In this document: one piece after another, positions 25,759 through 34,535 of the stretch
How positions within the stretch are numbered: position 1 is the stretch's first letter
Layout of the letters: the number at the start of each line of letters is the position of its first letter
Assembly (NCBI RefSeq): GCF_900104515.1
Contig: NZ_FNJL01000033.1
Span: 1 to 64,000, forward strand
Source: Paracidovorax cattleyae
GTDB lineage: Bacteria; Pseudomonadota; Gammaproteobacteria; Burkholderiales; Burkholderiaceae_C
Direction: 5' to 3'
DNA: 64,000 nt
Translations under genes and position numbers: made by a program
The notes under the pieces: generated by a model
What the model saw: only the letters and a program-made list of their open reading frames with translations
Database searches by the model: none
Told to the model about the DNA's origin: nothing

Positions 25759-26286
25759 TCAGCGGCGTTCCCAGAAGCCGCGGTGCGTGGCGACGAGCGC
25801 AGCGCGCAGTGCGGGGACGGGGCCGGTCACCTCCACCGGGCGCTGGCCGCGCACGAACAACTCGCGGCAGGGCAGGTCCAGCGTGGGGTTCTCGGGGTGG
25901 TCGCCCGTGAGGGCGCGCAGCGCCGTTTCTTCGGCACCGTACAGCACCCGCCCGATGCCGGCCCAGTAGATGGTGCCGGCGCACATGGCGCAGGGTTCGA
26001 AGGTGGTGACGAGGGTGCAGCCGCGCAGGATGTCGGCGGGCCAGCGCGCCGCGGCCTCGCGCGCGAGCGTGGACTCGGCGTGGTTCACCGTGTCGATGTT
26101 GCCCTGTTCGGCCAGCACGGTGTCGCCGTCCGGTGCGACCAGCAGCGCGCCGAAGGGATGGCGGCCGGCGTCCATCGCGCGGCGCGCCACGGCATCGGCC
26201 CGCAGGAGGTGGCGGGCGATGCGTTCGGGCGTCAGCGGGGCTGCGGCGGGGGAAGGGGCAGGAGAAGGGGGTACGGGATCGGGCAT
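25759..26286 (-). CDS. Nucleoside/nucleobase deaminase
   Basis: A 175-residue zinc deaminase of the cytidine-deaminase-like fold. The catalytic HAE is in TVNHAESTLAREAA near residue 70 and the zinc cysteines are in TFEPCAMCAGTIYWAG near residue 95. RHPFGALLVAPDGDTVL matches guanine/nucleobase deaminases. It lies upstream of the ABC importer operon on the same strand, the same pairing of deaminase and NMT1-type binding protein as at 13.0-14.6 kb. The N-terminal 18 residues are proline- and alanine-rich; a later start is possible. Confidence 0.9.
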   Translation of the reverse strand: MPDPVPPSPAPSPAAAPLTPERIARHLLRADAVARRAMDAGRHPFGALLVAPDGDTVLAEQGNIDTVNHAESTLAREAAARWPADILRGCTLVTTFEPCAMCAGTIYWAGIGRVLYGAEETALRALTGDHPENPTLDLPCRELFVRGQRPVEVTGPVPALRAALVATHRGFWERR

Positions 26287-26318
26287 GGCGCAGGCCGCAT
26301 GCAAGCCGCGTACCGGTG

Positions 26319-26356
26319 GCCGGCCCGCTGCCCGCGTGCGGGGGCAGCGGGCCGGC
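26319..26356. terminator. Long perfect hairpin after maeB
   Basis: Two 15-base arms (26319-26333 and 26342-26356) are exact complements around an 8-base loop, eight bases past the maeB stop. There is no T-run after it on the minus strand, so it may stabilise the mRNA end or pause polymerase rather than act as a classical terminator. Confidence 0.5.
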
Positions 26357-26363
26357 GGGCGCT

Positions 26364-28664
26364 TCAGCGCTGGGCCTTGGAGGCCACGGCGTTGGCGGCG
26401 GCCAGTGCCGTCATGTTGACCACGCGGCGCACGGTGGAGGAGGGCGTGAGCACGTGGGCCGAGGCGGCGGCGCCCAGCAGGATCGGGCCGATGGTCGTGC
26501 CGTGGCTGCCCGTGGTCTTGAGCACGTTGAACAGGATGTTCGCCGCGTCGAGGTTCGGGCAGATCAGCACGTTGGCCGAGCCGGTGAGGGTGCCGTCCTC
26601 CAGCGCGCTCTGGCGAATCTTCTCCGACAGGGCCGAGTCGCCATGCAGCTCGCCATCGCTCTCGATGTGGGGCGCGGCCTTCGCGAAGAGGTCGCGCGCC
26701 GCGCGCATCTTGCGGGCCGAGGGGCGCGTGGACGAGCCGTAGTTGGAATGCGAGAGGAACGCGACCTTGGGCGGCAGGCCGAAGCGCTGCACTTCCTCGG
26801 CCGCCATCTGCGCGATGTGCGCGAGCTGCTCGGCGCTCGGATCCTCGTGGATGTAGGTGTCGGCGATGAACAGCGTGTGCTGGTCCAGCGTGAGGGCATT
26901 CACCGTCGCGAGTCCCGCGGCGCCGTCCTTGAGGCCGATCACCGTGCGCACGTGCTCCAGGTGGTGGTCGAAGCGGCCGACCAGGCCGCACAGCAGCGCG
27001 TCCGCGTCGCCCAGGCGCACCATCAGCGCGCCGATGAGCGTGTTGGAGCGGCGCACGGCGGCCTTGGCGGCCTCGGGCGTGATGCCGTCGCGGCCCATGA
27101 GGCGGTGGTAGGCCTCCCAGTACTGGCGGAAGCGCGGGTCGTCCTCGGGGTTGCAGACCTCCACGTCCTTGCCGAGCTGGATGCGCAGGCCGGCCTTCTT
27201 GATCCGCATCTCGATCACGGCCGGGCGGCCAATGAGGATGGGACGGGCCAGGCCGTCGTCCACGGCCACCTGCGCGGCGCGCAGCACGCGCTCGTCCTCG
27301 CCCTCGGCATAGGCCACGCGCTGCAGGCTGGCCTTGGCGGCGGCGAAGACCGGGCGCATGAACATGCTGGTCTGGTAGACGAAGCGCGTGAGGCTGTCGC
27401 GGTAGGCGTCGTAGTCCTGGATCGGGCGGGTGGCCACCCCCGAGGCCTCGGCCGCGCGCGCCACGGCGGGCGCGATGCGCAGGATCAGGCGCACGTCGAA
27501 CGGCGTGGGGATGAGGTAGTCCGGGCCGAAGGAGAGTTCCTGGCCCGCGTAGGCGGCGGCCACCTCGTCGCTCATCTCGGCCTTGGCGAGGTCGGCGATC
27601 TCGCGCACGCAGGCGAGCTTCATCTCCTGCGTGATCTTCGTGGCGCCGCAATCGAGCGCGCCGCGGAAGATGTAGGGGAAGCACAGCACGTTGTTGACCT
27701 GGTTCGGGTAGTCCGAACGGCCCGTGGCGATGATGCAGTCCGGGCGCACGGCCTTGGCCAGCTCGGGCCGGATCTCCGGCTCGGGGTTGGCCAGCGCCAG
27801 GATGATGGGCTTGTCCGCCATGGTCTTGACCATGTCGGCCGTGAGCGTGCCGGCGGTGGAGCAGCCCAGGAACACGTCGGCGCCGTTCACCACGTCGGCC
27901 AGGGTGCGGGCCCCGGTCTTCTGCGCGTAGCGGGCCTTGGATTCGTCCAGCGGGCCGCGGCCTTCGTAGATCACGCCCTTGGAGTCGCACACGAAGATGT
28001 GCTCGCGCTTCACGCCCAGGCCGACCATGACGTCCAGGCAGGCGATGGCGGCGGCGCCGGCGCCGGAGACGGCCACCTTCACGGCGCCGATGTCCTTGCC
28101 CACCAGCTCCAGCCCGTTGAGCAGGGCGGCGCTGGAGATGATGGCCGTGCCGTGCTGGTCGTCATGGAACACCGGGATGTTCATGCGCTTGGAGAGCTCA
28201 CGCTCGATGTAGAAGCACTCGGGCGCCTTGATGTCTTCCAGGTTGATGCCGCCCAGCGTGGGCTCCAGCGCCGCGACGATGTCGATGATCTTGTCCGGGT
28301 CGCGCTCGGCCAGCTCGATGTCGAACACATCGACGCCCGCGAACTTCTTGAACAGGCAGCCCTTGCCTTCCATCACCGGCTTGCCGGCCAGCGGGCCGAT
28401 GTCGCCCAGGCCCAGCACGGCCGTGCCGTTGGTGATCACGCCCACCAGGTTGCCGCGCGAGGTGTAGTCGAACGCCAGCGACGGGTCGGCCTGGATGTCC
28501 AGGCACGGGTAGGCCACGCCGGGCGAGTACGCCAGGGAGAGGTCGCGCTGGTTGGACAGCGGCTTGGTCGGCGTGACGGCGATCTTGCCGCGGCTGGGGT
28601 TGCGGTGGTATTCGAGCGCTGCTTCGCGCAGTGCCGCTTCCGCGGCGGAGAGTGGCTTGGTCAT
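26364..28664 (-). CDS. maeB: NADP-dependent malic enzyme with phosphotransacetylase domain
   Basis: A 766-residue fused malic enzyme. The N-terminal malic domain includes [16 protein letters not shown] and [20 protein letters not shown]; the cofactor fold begins [17 protein letters not shown] near residue 190. From about residue 430 a phosphotransacetylase-like domain follows ([20 protein letters not shown] to [14 protein letters not shown]-type sequence). It decarboxylates malate to pyruvate with NADP reduction. The C-terminal domain is usually regulatory and responds to acetyl-CoA. The length is normal for the MaeB type. It stands alone, with its own promoter in the 150 bases upstream. Confidence 0.97.
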   Translation of the reverse strand: MTKPLSAAEAALREAALEYHRNPSRGKIAVTPTKPLSNQRDLSLAYSPGVAYPCLDIQADPSLAFDYTSRGNLVGVITNGTAVLGLGDIGPLAGKPVMEGKGCLFKKFAGVDVFDIELAERDPDKIIDIVAALEPTLGGINLEDIKAPECFYIERELSKRMNIPVFHDDQHGTAIISSAALLNGLELVGKDIGAVKVAVSGAGAAAIACLDVMVGLGVKREHIFVCDSKGVIYEGRGPLDESKARYAQKTGARTLADVVNGADVFLGCSTAGTLTADMVKTMADKPIILALANPEPEIRPELAKAVRPDCIIATGRSDYPNQVNNVLCFPYIFRGALDCGATKITQEMKLACVREIADLAKAEMSDEVAAAYAGQELSFGPDYLIPTPFDVRLILRIAPAVARAAEASGVATRPIQDYDAYRDSLTRFVYQTSMFMRPVFAAAKASLQRVAYAEGEDERVLRAAQVAVDDGLARPILIGRPAVIEMRIKKAGLRIQLGKDVEVCNPEDDPRFRQYWEAYHRLMGRDGITPEAAKAAVRRSNTLIGALMVRLGDADALLCGLVGRFDHHLEHVRTVIGLKDGAAGLATVNALTLDQHTLFIADTYIHEDPSAEQLAHIAQMAAEEVQRFGLPPKVAFLSHSNYGSSTRPSARKMRAARDLFAKAAPHIESDGELHGDSALSEKIRQSALEDGTLTGSANVLICPNLDAANILFNVLKTTGSHGTTIGPILLGAAASAHVLTPSSTVRRVVNMTALAAANAVASKAQR

Positions 28665-28816
28665 ACGGGGACTTCCGGAAAAAAGGGCGCAGAGGCGATG
28701 CCTGTCGAGCTTAACCGCCGGGCCCGCGGCAGGGGACCTGGCCCCATGCGATATGTGCATGGGGACCGAATGCCCGCGCCGGATGCGGCGCGGGGCTGTG
28801 CCGGGGCAGGCCGGGC

Positions 28817-30319
28817 TCAGTGCGCTTCGGCCTGCCGGGCGGCATCCACGGCCGCGGAGGTGTCGCGGCTGGTGCCATTGAAGAAGACATTCAGGAGCAC
28901 GGCGGTGATCGAGGCCAGCAGGATACCGGATTCGATCAGCGGGTGGATGGCATGCGGCATCCACTGGCGGAAGTTGGGCGCCACCAGCGGCACCATGCCC
29001 ACGCCGATGGACACGGCCACGATCATGGCGTTGAAGCGGTTGGCCTTGAAATCGACCGAGCCCAGGATGCGGATGCCGGTGGCCGCCACCATGCCGAACA
29101 TCACCAGGCCCGCACCGCCCAGCACCACGGTGGGCAGCGATTCGACCAGTGCCGCCATCTTGGGCACCAGGCCCAGCAGGATGAGGATCAGGCCGCCGGC
29201 CACGCAGACGAAGCGGCTCTTGACGCCGGTCACGGCCACCAGCCCCACGTTCTGCGAGAAGCTGGTGTAGGGGAATGTGTTGAACAGGCCCCCGATGAGC
29301 GTGCCCAGCCCGTCGGTGCGCAGGCCGCGCGTCAGCGCCGCCTGGTCCACCTTCCTGCCGGTCATCTCGCCCAGCGCGAGGAACATGCCGGTGGATTCGA
29401 TCATCACGACCACCATGACCAGCGTCATGGTGAGGATCAGCACCGGGTCGAAGATGGGCGCAGCGATCTCGAAGGGCAGCACCAGGTCGAACCACTGCGC
29501 CTTCGCCACCTTCTCGAAGCCCATCAGCCCCAGGGTCGTGGCCGCTGCGCCGCCGATGCAGATGCCCAGCAGCACCGAGATGTTGGCCAGGAAGCCGCGC
29601 GCGAACCTGGCGATCAGCAGGATGGACAGCAGCACCAGCGCCGAGATGCCCACGCCCGTCAGGTCGGCATAGCGCGGGTTGGGCACGGTGGGCACCACCG
29701 CGAAGCCCTGGGGCACGGGCGGCAGCGACGAGCCCGGCGCGCCGGCGGCGGCCTGCGCCTCGGCCAGCCACTTCACGTGGTCGGGGTTCACCACCGTGGG
29801 CGCCGTGGGGCCTGCCGGGTTGCCGAAGATCCAGTTGATGCCCACGCGCATCAGGCTGATGCCGATGACCGCGATGATGGTGCCCGTGACCACGGGCGGG
29901 AAGAAGCGCAGCATGCGGCTGATGAGCGGCGCGATCAGGATCGAGACCACGCCCGCGCCGATCACCGAGCCGAAGATCAGCCCCGCGCCCGCCGGGCCGG
30001 CGGTGGACTGGGCCATGGACACCATGGGCGCCACGGCCGCGAAGGTCACGCCCATCATCACCGGCAGCTGCACGCCGAACCAGCGCGTGGCGCCCAGTGC
30101 CTGGATCAGCGTGACCAGGCCGCAGCAGAACAGGTCGGCCGAGATGAGCCTGGCGACCAGATCGGGCGTGAGGTTGAGCGCCCGGCCGATGATGAGCGGC
30201 ACGGCGACCGCGCCGGCATACATGACCAGCACGTGCTGCAGGCCCAAAGCGGCGAGCTGGCCGGCGGGCAGGCGCTGGTCCACGGGGTGGATGGCGGTGG
30301 AAGTGGAAGTGGAAGACAT
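28817..30319 (-). CDS. NCS2-family purine/xanthine permease
   Basis: A 500-residue membrane carrier with about fourteen helices of the nucleobase:cation symporter-2 family. The signature QNVGLVAVTGVKSR is near residue 365, with ESTGMFLALGEMTGRK upstream and GRALNLTPDLVARLISADLF near the N terminus. These features favour xanthine, uric acid or related purines over uracil. A GntR regulator is encoded upstream on the same strand (30421-31254), and a long operator-like element lies between them. It may feed purine breakdown together with the racemase and NCS1 genes nearby. Confidence 0.92.
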   Translation of the reverse strand: MSSTSTSTAIHPVDQRLPAGQLAALGLQHVLVMYAGAVAVPLIIGRALNLTPDLVARLISADLFCCGLVTLIQALGATRWFGVQLPVMMGVTFAAVAPMVSMAQSTAGPAGAGLIFGSVIGAGVVSILIAPLISRMLRFFPPVVTGTIIAVIGISLMRVGINWIFGNPAGPTAPTVVNPDHVKWLAEAQAAAGAPGSSLPPVPQGFAVVPTVPNPRYADLTGVGISALVLLSILLIARFARGFLANISVLLGICIGGAAATTLGLMGFEKVAKAQWFDLVLPFEIAAPIFDPVLILTMTLVMVVVMIESTGMFLALGEMTGRKVDQAALTRGLRTDGLGTLIGGLFNTFPYTSFSQNVGLVAVTGVKSRFVCVAGGLILILLGLVPKMAALVESLPTVVLGGAGLVMFGMVAATGIRILGSVDFKANRFNAMIVAVSIGVGMVPLVAPNFRQWMPHAIHPLIESGILLASITAVLLNVFFNGTSRDTSAAVDAARQAEAH

Positions 30320-30343
30320 GGCGGGAATCCTCGGCGGCTGGAC

Positions 30344-30376
30344 TGCATACACGGCTGTATGGAAAAAATGTATGCA
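30344..30376. promoter_or_regulatory. GntR-type operator element before the NCS2 permease
   Basis: A 33-base element holds three TGCATAC/GTATGCA-like half-sites. Its left part includes the palindrome CATACA-N4-TGTATG (30346-30361) and its right part has AAAAAATG followed by TATGCA. An element of the same length and spacing lies before the NCS1 permease (33659-33691) and its right 21 bases recur before dctA (37784-37804). Confidence 0.6.
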
Positions 30377-30420
30377 ATTCCGATGCCTGCCGCCACGATG
30401 GAAAACCCGCGCGGCCGCGT

Positions 30421-31254
30421 TCAGGCCAGCAGGGCCTTCACCAGGTCCAGCTGCCGGTCGGCCCGCTCGCTGTCGAGCTCCAGGCTGGCTTCGATGCGGT
30501 CGAGATGGTCCACCATGCAGGCGACCGCCGCCTCGGCATCGCCGCTGCGGCACACGCGCAGGAACCCGGCATGCTCTCCGGACGAGCAGTGCGCGTCGTT
30601 GGACGAGTGGTAGAGCATGGCGATGAGCGAGCTGCGCGCCACCATCTCCTGCACCAGCTGGGCGAGCGTGTGGTTGCCTGCCGCCTCGGCCAGCGCGACG
30701 TGGAAGTCGCCCAGCAGCTTCTCCTGCACGCTGCCGGTGGCGGGGCCGGCCTTGAGTGCCGTGCGCTCGAAGCGGATGTGCTGCTCCAGCAGCTGGTAAT
30801 CGGCCCGCTTCGCCCGGGCCACGAACAGCCGCACGACCTCGCTCTCCAGGATGCGGCGCACGGCGAAGACCTCGCGCGCCTCCTGCACGCTGGGCCGGCT
30901 CACGAACGAGCCCTTGTCGGGAATGGTCTCGATCAGCCGGTCCTTGGCCAGCATGACCAGCGCGGCGCGCACCTTGGTGCGGCTCACGGAATAGATGCGC
31001 CCCAGTGCTTCCTCGCGCAGCCAGGTGCCGGGCGGCAGGCGCTTCTCGACGATGGCGGTCGCCAGGTCGCGCGCGATGCCTTCGATCGAGACTTGCACCG
31101 CCTCCGGCGCGGCGGGCGCGTCCGCGCGCTGCGCCGGTGCGGGGGGCCGGGACGCACGCGCCTTGCGTGCCGGCGCGGGCGCGGCGGTGGAGGCGCGGCG
31201 GGGTTCGGGTGGGGAGGCGGGAGCAGGAGCGGAAGTGGGGGCGGCGCGGGGCAT
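30421..31254 (-). CDS. GntR-family regulator, FCD (FadR) type
   Basis: A 277-residue regulator. A 50-residue alanine/proline/arginine-rich tail precedes the winged helix: DLATAIVEKRLPPGTWLREE, then IYSVSRTKVRAALVML and PDKGSFVSRPS. The FCD ligand domain follows from about residue 130, with metal-type ligands in DFHVALAEAAGNH and EHAGFL. Such proteins answer to small acids or purine derivatives. Its target is probably the element at 30344-30376 in front of the NCS2 gene next to it. Confidence 0.9.
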   Translation of the reverse strand: MPRAAPTSAPAPASPPEPRRASTAAPAPARKARASRPPAPAQRADAPAAPEAVQVSIEGIARDLATAIVEKRLPPGTWLREEALGRIYSVSRTKVRAALVMLAKDRLIETIPDKGSFVSRPSVQEAREVFAVRRILESEVVRLFVARAKRADYQLLEQHIRFERTALKAGPATGSVQEKLLGDFHVALAEAAGNHTLAQLVQEMVARSSLIAMLYHSSNDAHCSSGEHAGFLRVCRSGDAEAAVACMVDHLDRIEASLELDSERADRQLDLVKALLA

Positions 31255-31288
31255 GGCGGGATTGTCGCGGCAAGCGGCGCCGCCGCGG

Positions 31289-32074
31289 TCAGGCGCGCCG
31301 CAGTGCCGGCGCGGGGGGCGGCGCCGCAGCCGCGGGAGCCTCGCCCAGCGTGAAGCCGGCCAGCGCCCCGGCCATGGCCTTGGGCAGCGGCCGGGCCAGC
31401 TCGCCGTGCTTGCTGGTGGACAGGCGCAGCGCCACCAGCGATTCGACCAGCAGGGCGGCGGCCGCCACGCCGTCGATCACCGGCACGCCCAGCACGCCAC
31501 CGATGTGCTCGCACAGGTCGGCCATGCCGGCGCAGCCCAGCACGATCGCGTCGCAGCCGTCTTCTGCCAGCGCGCGGCGGCATTCGTCGATGATGCGTTC
31601 GCGGGCGTCGGAGCCGGGCACTTCCAGTTCCAGCACCGGCAGCTCGCAGGCGCGCACGTTGGCGCAGAAGCGCTCCATGCCGTAGATCTCGGCCAGGTGC
31701 CAGGCCTGGCCCATGGTGCGGCCCAGCGTGGTCACCACGGAAAAGCGCGTGCCCACCATGCTCGCCAGGTGCATGGCGGCCTCGGCGATGCCCACCACCG
31801 GGCCGCGAGCCAGTTCGCGCGCGGCCTTCAGGCCCGGGTCGCCGAAGCAGGCGATCACGTAGCCATCGACGCCTTCGGCTTCGCCGCGGGCGATCTCCTG
31901 CAGCAGGCCGGGCACGGCCAGCGCCTCGTCGTAATGGCTCTCGATGGACGCCGGGCCCATGGCGGGGCTCACGGCGATGACCTCGGTGCCCGGCCGCGCC
32001 ACGGCGCGCGCGCAGGCCCCGATCTTCTCGGTCATGCTCCAGGTGGTGTTGGGATTGATGATCTTGATACGCAT
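31289..32074 (-). CDS. Asp/Glu/hydantoin racemase family protein
   Basis: A 261-residue racemase-fold protein. The N terminus MRIKIINPNTTWSMTEKIG is typical of hydantoin and allantoin racemases. The first catalytic cysteine is in GYVIACFGDPGLKAAREL near residue 75 and the second in DAIVLGCAGMADL near residue 180. It could racemise allantoin or a 5-substituted hydantoin. It follows the NCS1 permease gene by 26 bases on the same strand, which fits import of the compound by the permease. Confidence 0.9.
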   Translation of the reverse strand: MRIKIINPNTTWSMTEKIGACARAVARPGTEVIAVSPAMGPASIESHYDEALAVPGLLQEIARGEAEGVDGYVIACFGDPGLKAARELARGPVVGIAEAAMHLASMVGTRFSVVTTLGRTMGQAWHLAEIYGMERFCANVRACELPVLELEVPGSDARERIIDECRRALAEDGCDAIVLGCAGMADLCEHIGGVLGVPVIDGVAAAALLVESLVALRLSTSKHGELARPLPKAMAGALAGFTLGEAPAAAAPPPAPALRRA

Positions 32075-32100
32075 GGGCGCTGCCCGTTCCTTCTTCGGTT

Positions 32101-33627
32101 TCAATGTTGCTTGCGGTTCAGTGCCAGGTAGATGACCAGGCCCAGGCCCATGCCGATGAACCAGGCATAGCTGGCGGCGCCGCGCCAGCCGGGCACGATG
32201 ACGCACAGGATGGGCACCAGCGCGGCGGGCACCATGGTCATCACGGCGCGGGGGTTGTAGCCGCCCTGGTACCAGTAGCGGCCTTGCGTGTCCATGGTGT
32301 AGAGGTCATCGACCACCACCTGCTGGCGGCGCACGAAGTAGTAGTCGGCGATCAGGATGCCGAACAGCGGGCCGATGAACGAGCCCAGGATGTCCAGCGT
32401 GTAGTGGATGACCTGCGGGTTGTTGTAGAGGTTCCAGGGCGTGATGAAGATCGAGCCCACGGCGGCGATCATGCCGCCCGTGCGCCAGCTGATGTGCTGC
32501 GGCGCCACGTTGGAGAAGTCGAACGCGGGCGACACGAAGTTGGCGACGATGTTGATGCCCACGGTGGCGATCATGAAGGTGAGCGCGCCCAGCACCACGG
32601 CGGTGGTGGAGTCGATGCGGCCCACGGTGTGGACCGGGTCGGTGATGAGTTCGCCGAACACGGGCAGCGTGGCGGCGGTGGTGACCACGGTGAGCAGCGA
32701 GAAGAACACGAAGTTGACCGGCAGGCCCCAGAAGTTGCCCTTCTTCACCGCGTCGAAGCTCTTGCCATAGCGCGAGAAGTCGCCGAAGTTGAGCATCGGG
32801 CCGCTGAAGTAGCTCACCACCAGCGCGATGGCCGAGAGCATCACCGGCACCGCGTCCCGGCCCTGGAAGCGCACGCCGCCCAGGTTCAGGTCGATGTTCT
32901 TCCAGCCGGCCTTCCAGACCAGCCAGCCGCAGAGGATGGCCATCACCACATAGACGCCCGGGCCGGCCCAGTCGATGAAGCGGCGGATGGCCTCCATGCC
33001 GTGCCAGAACACCAGCGCCTGCAGCACCCACATGACCATGAACGACACCCAGCCCAGCGTGGACAGGCCCGCGAAGCCGTGCCGCGTGACATCGGCATAG
33101 GCGTCGAGCGAGGGGTAGAAGTGCAGCGCCAGGATCATGAAGGCGCTGGAGGCCAGGTAGGTCTGGATGCCGTACCAGGCCACCGCGATCAGCCCGCGGA
33201 TGATGGCCGGGATGTTGGCGCCCAGCACGCCGAACGAGGCGCGGCAGATCACGGGGTAGGGCACGCCCGTCACCTGGCTGGGCCTGGCCACCAGGTTGCA
33301 GAAGAACTGCACGATCACGATGCCGATCAGCAGCGCCGCCAGCACGTGCCAGCTGGACAGCCCCAGCGCGAACAGGCTGCCGGCCGTGACGTAGCCGCCC
33401 ACGCTGTGCACGTCCGACATCCAGAACGCGAAGATGTTGTACTGGCCCCAGGTCTGTTTCCTGAGCGGGGCGAGGTCCTCGTTGGTCAGCCGCGGGTCGT
33501 AGCCGGGCTTGATGAGCGCGTTGCCGGCATGGGGCGAGGCAGGGGCGCCGTGCGCTGGCGAGGACGTGGCGGGCTGGGCGACCGCGGCGTGGCCTGCGGT
33601 GCCCGCCGGGCTGGTGGCGGATTGCAT
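32101..33627 (-). CDS. NCS1-family nucleobase/allantoin:cation symporter
   Basis: A 508-residue carrier with about twelve helices. The family signature region is WGQYNIFAFWMSDVHSVGGY near residue 60, followed by SQVTGVPYPVICRASFGVLG and GPMLNFGDFSRYGKS. The N-terminal 35 residues are low-complexity. NCS1 carriers take up allantoin, hydantoin, uracil or cytosine. The neighbouring racemase favours allantoin or hydantoin here. The promoter carries the long GntR-type element at 33659-33691. Confidence 0.93.
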   Translation of the reverse strand: MQSATSPAGTAGHAAVAQPATSSPAHGAPASPHAGNALIKPGYDPRLTNEDLAPLRKQTWGQYNIFAFWMSDVHSVGGYVTAGSLFALGLSSWHVLAALLIGIVIVQFFCNLVARPSQVTGVPYPVICRASFGVLGANIPAIIRGLIAVAWYGIQTYLASSAFMILALHFYPSLDAYADVTRHGFAGLSTLGWVSFMVMWVLQALVFWHGMEAIRRFIDWAGPGVYVVMAILCGWLVWKAGWKNIDLNLGGVRFQGRDAVPVMLSAIALVVSYFSGPMLNFGDFSRYGKSFDAVKKGNFWGLPVNFVFFSLLTVVTTAATLPVFGELITDPVHTVGRIDSTTAVVLGALTFMIATVGINIVANFVSPAFDFSNVAPQHISWRTGGMIAAVGSIFITPWNLYNNPQVIHYTLDILGSFIGPLFGILIADYYFVRRQQVVVDDLYTMDTQGRYWYQGGYNPRAVMTMVPAALVPILCVIVPGWRGAASYAWFIGMGLGLVIYLALNRKQH

Positions 33628-33658
33628 GGGGCTGTCTCCTTGTATTGGCTTCCCAGAA

Positions 33659-33691
33659 TGCATGCGAGTTTGTATACAAAAAATGGATGCA
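33659..33691. promoter_or_regulatory. GntR-type operator element before the NCS1 permease
   Basis: The counterpart of the element at 30344-30376: TGCATGC, then the perfect palindrome TTTGTATACAAA (33669-33680), then AAAATG and GATGCA. Both elements are 33 bases long and the half-sites stand in the same register. Confidence 0.6.
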
Positions 33692-33782
33692 TTTAAAGTC
33701 CCGGAGTGCACCAGCGGGTCGGTGCTTACCCGCTTGCCAGCGAGCGCTTCAGGGTGCAGGAGACAGGCAGGGGAGAGGATGC

Positions 33783-33802
33783 GGCCGGCAGGGCTGCCGG
33801 CC
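33783..33802. terminator. Perfect hairpin after the second GntR gene
   Basis: GGCCGGCA and TGCCGGCC flank the loop GGGC, nine bases past the regulator's stop. There is no T-run; weak evidence for termination. Confidence 0.4.
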
Positions 33803-33811
33803 GGGGCGCGC

Positions 33812-34507
33812 TCAGTCGGCCGCGGGCCGGGCCGCGGCGGCCAGGGGGGCGAGCGATTCGCGCAGCCGGTCGCGCACCAGGGGCTGGCCCGGGTCGAGCG
33901 CGTCTTCCACGTGGCCGATGTGCGCCAGCATGCGCTCCCGGGCCAGGGCGGTGTCCCCGGCCTCCAGCGCCTCCACGATGGCCGCGTGTTCCTCGCAGGA
34001 CTGGCTGGCGCCGTGCTGCGACTGGTAGAGCGATGCGGCCAGCGTGGTGCGGGCCGTGAGGTCGCGCAGCAGGTCGCTGAGCGTGCGATGGCCCAGCGCC
34101 TCGGCCAGGCAGACGTGGAAGTCGGCCAGCAGGAAGGCGCGCGTCGCGGCATCCGCGCCCTCGATCGCGCGCCGCTCCTCGCCGATGTGGGCGCGCAGGC
34201 GCGGCACCACGGTCTGCTGCAGCGGCCGGCCGGCGTCGGCCAGGATGCCCGATTCGATGATGCGTCGCGCGGAGAAAGCGTCGCGCGCGTCCTCCACCGA
34301 CGGCTCCACCACGTACCAGCCGCGCCGCGCGCGCACCTCGACGAAACCACGCGCCTGCAGCTGCATCAGCGCTTCCCGCACCATGGTGCGGCTGACGCCG
34401 AACAGGTTGGCCAGGTCCTGCTCACCGAGTCGCTCGCCGGGCGCGAGCTTCTGCGCCAGGATGGACTCGACGACCTGCTGTGCGATCTGGCTCTGGCTGA
34501 CGCCCAT
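33812..34507 (-). CDS. GntR-family regulator, FCD (FadR) type
   Basis: A 231-residue regulator with an N-terminal winged helix: SQIAQQVVESILAQKLAPGE, then LANLFGVSRTMVREALMQLQ and ARRGWYVVEPS. The FCD domain from about residue 90 has ADFHVCLAEALGH and EEHAAIVEALEAGD. It is encoded 184 bases upstream of the NCS1 permease on the same strand, with the operator-like element between them. It is a paralogue of the regulator at 30421-31254. Either protein, or both, could bind the shared element. Confidence 0.92.
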   Translation of the reverse strand: MGVSQSQIAQQVVESILAQKLAPGERLGEQDLANLFGVSRTMVREALMQLQARGFVEVRARRGWYVVEPSVEDARDAFSARRIIESGILADAGRPLQQTVVPRLRAHIGEERRAIEGADAATRAFLLADFHVCLAEALGHRTLSDLLRDLTARTTLAASLYQSQHGASQSCEEHAAIVEALEAGDTALARERMLAHIGHVEDALDPGQPLVRDRLRESLAPLAAAARPAAD

Positions 34508-34535
34508 CGGTGCCGTCGGGAGAGGCCGGCCGCGC

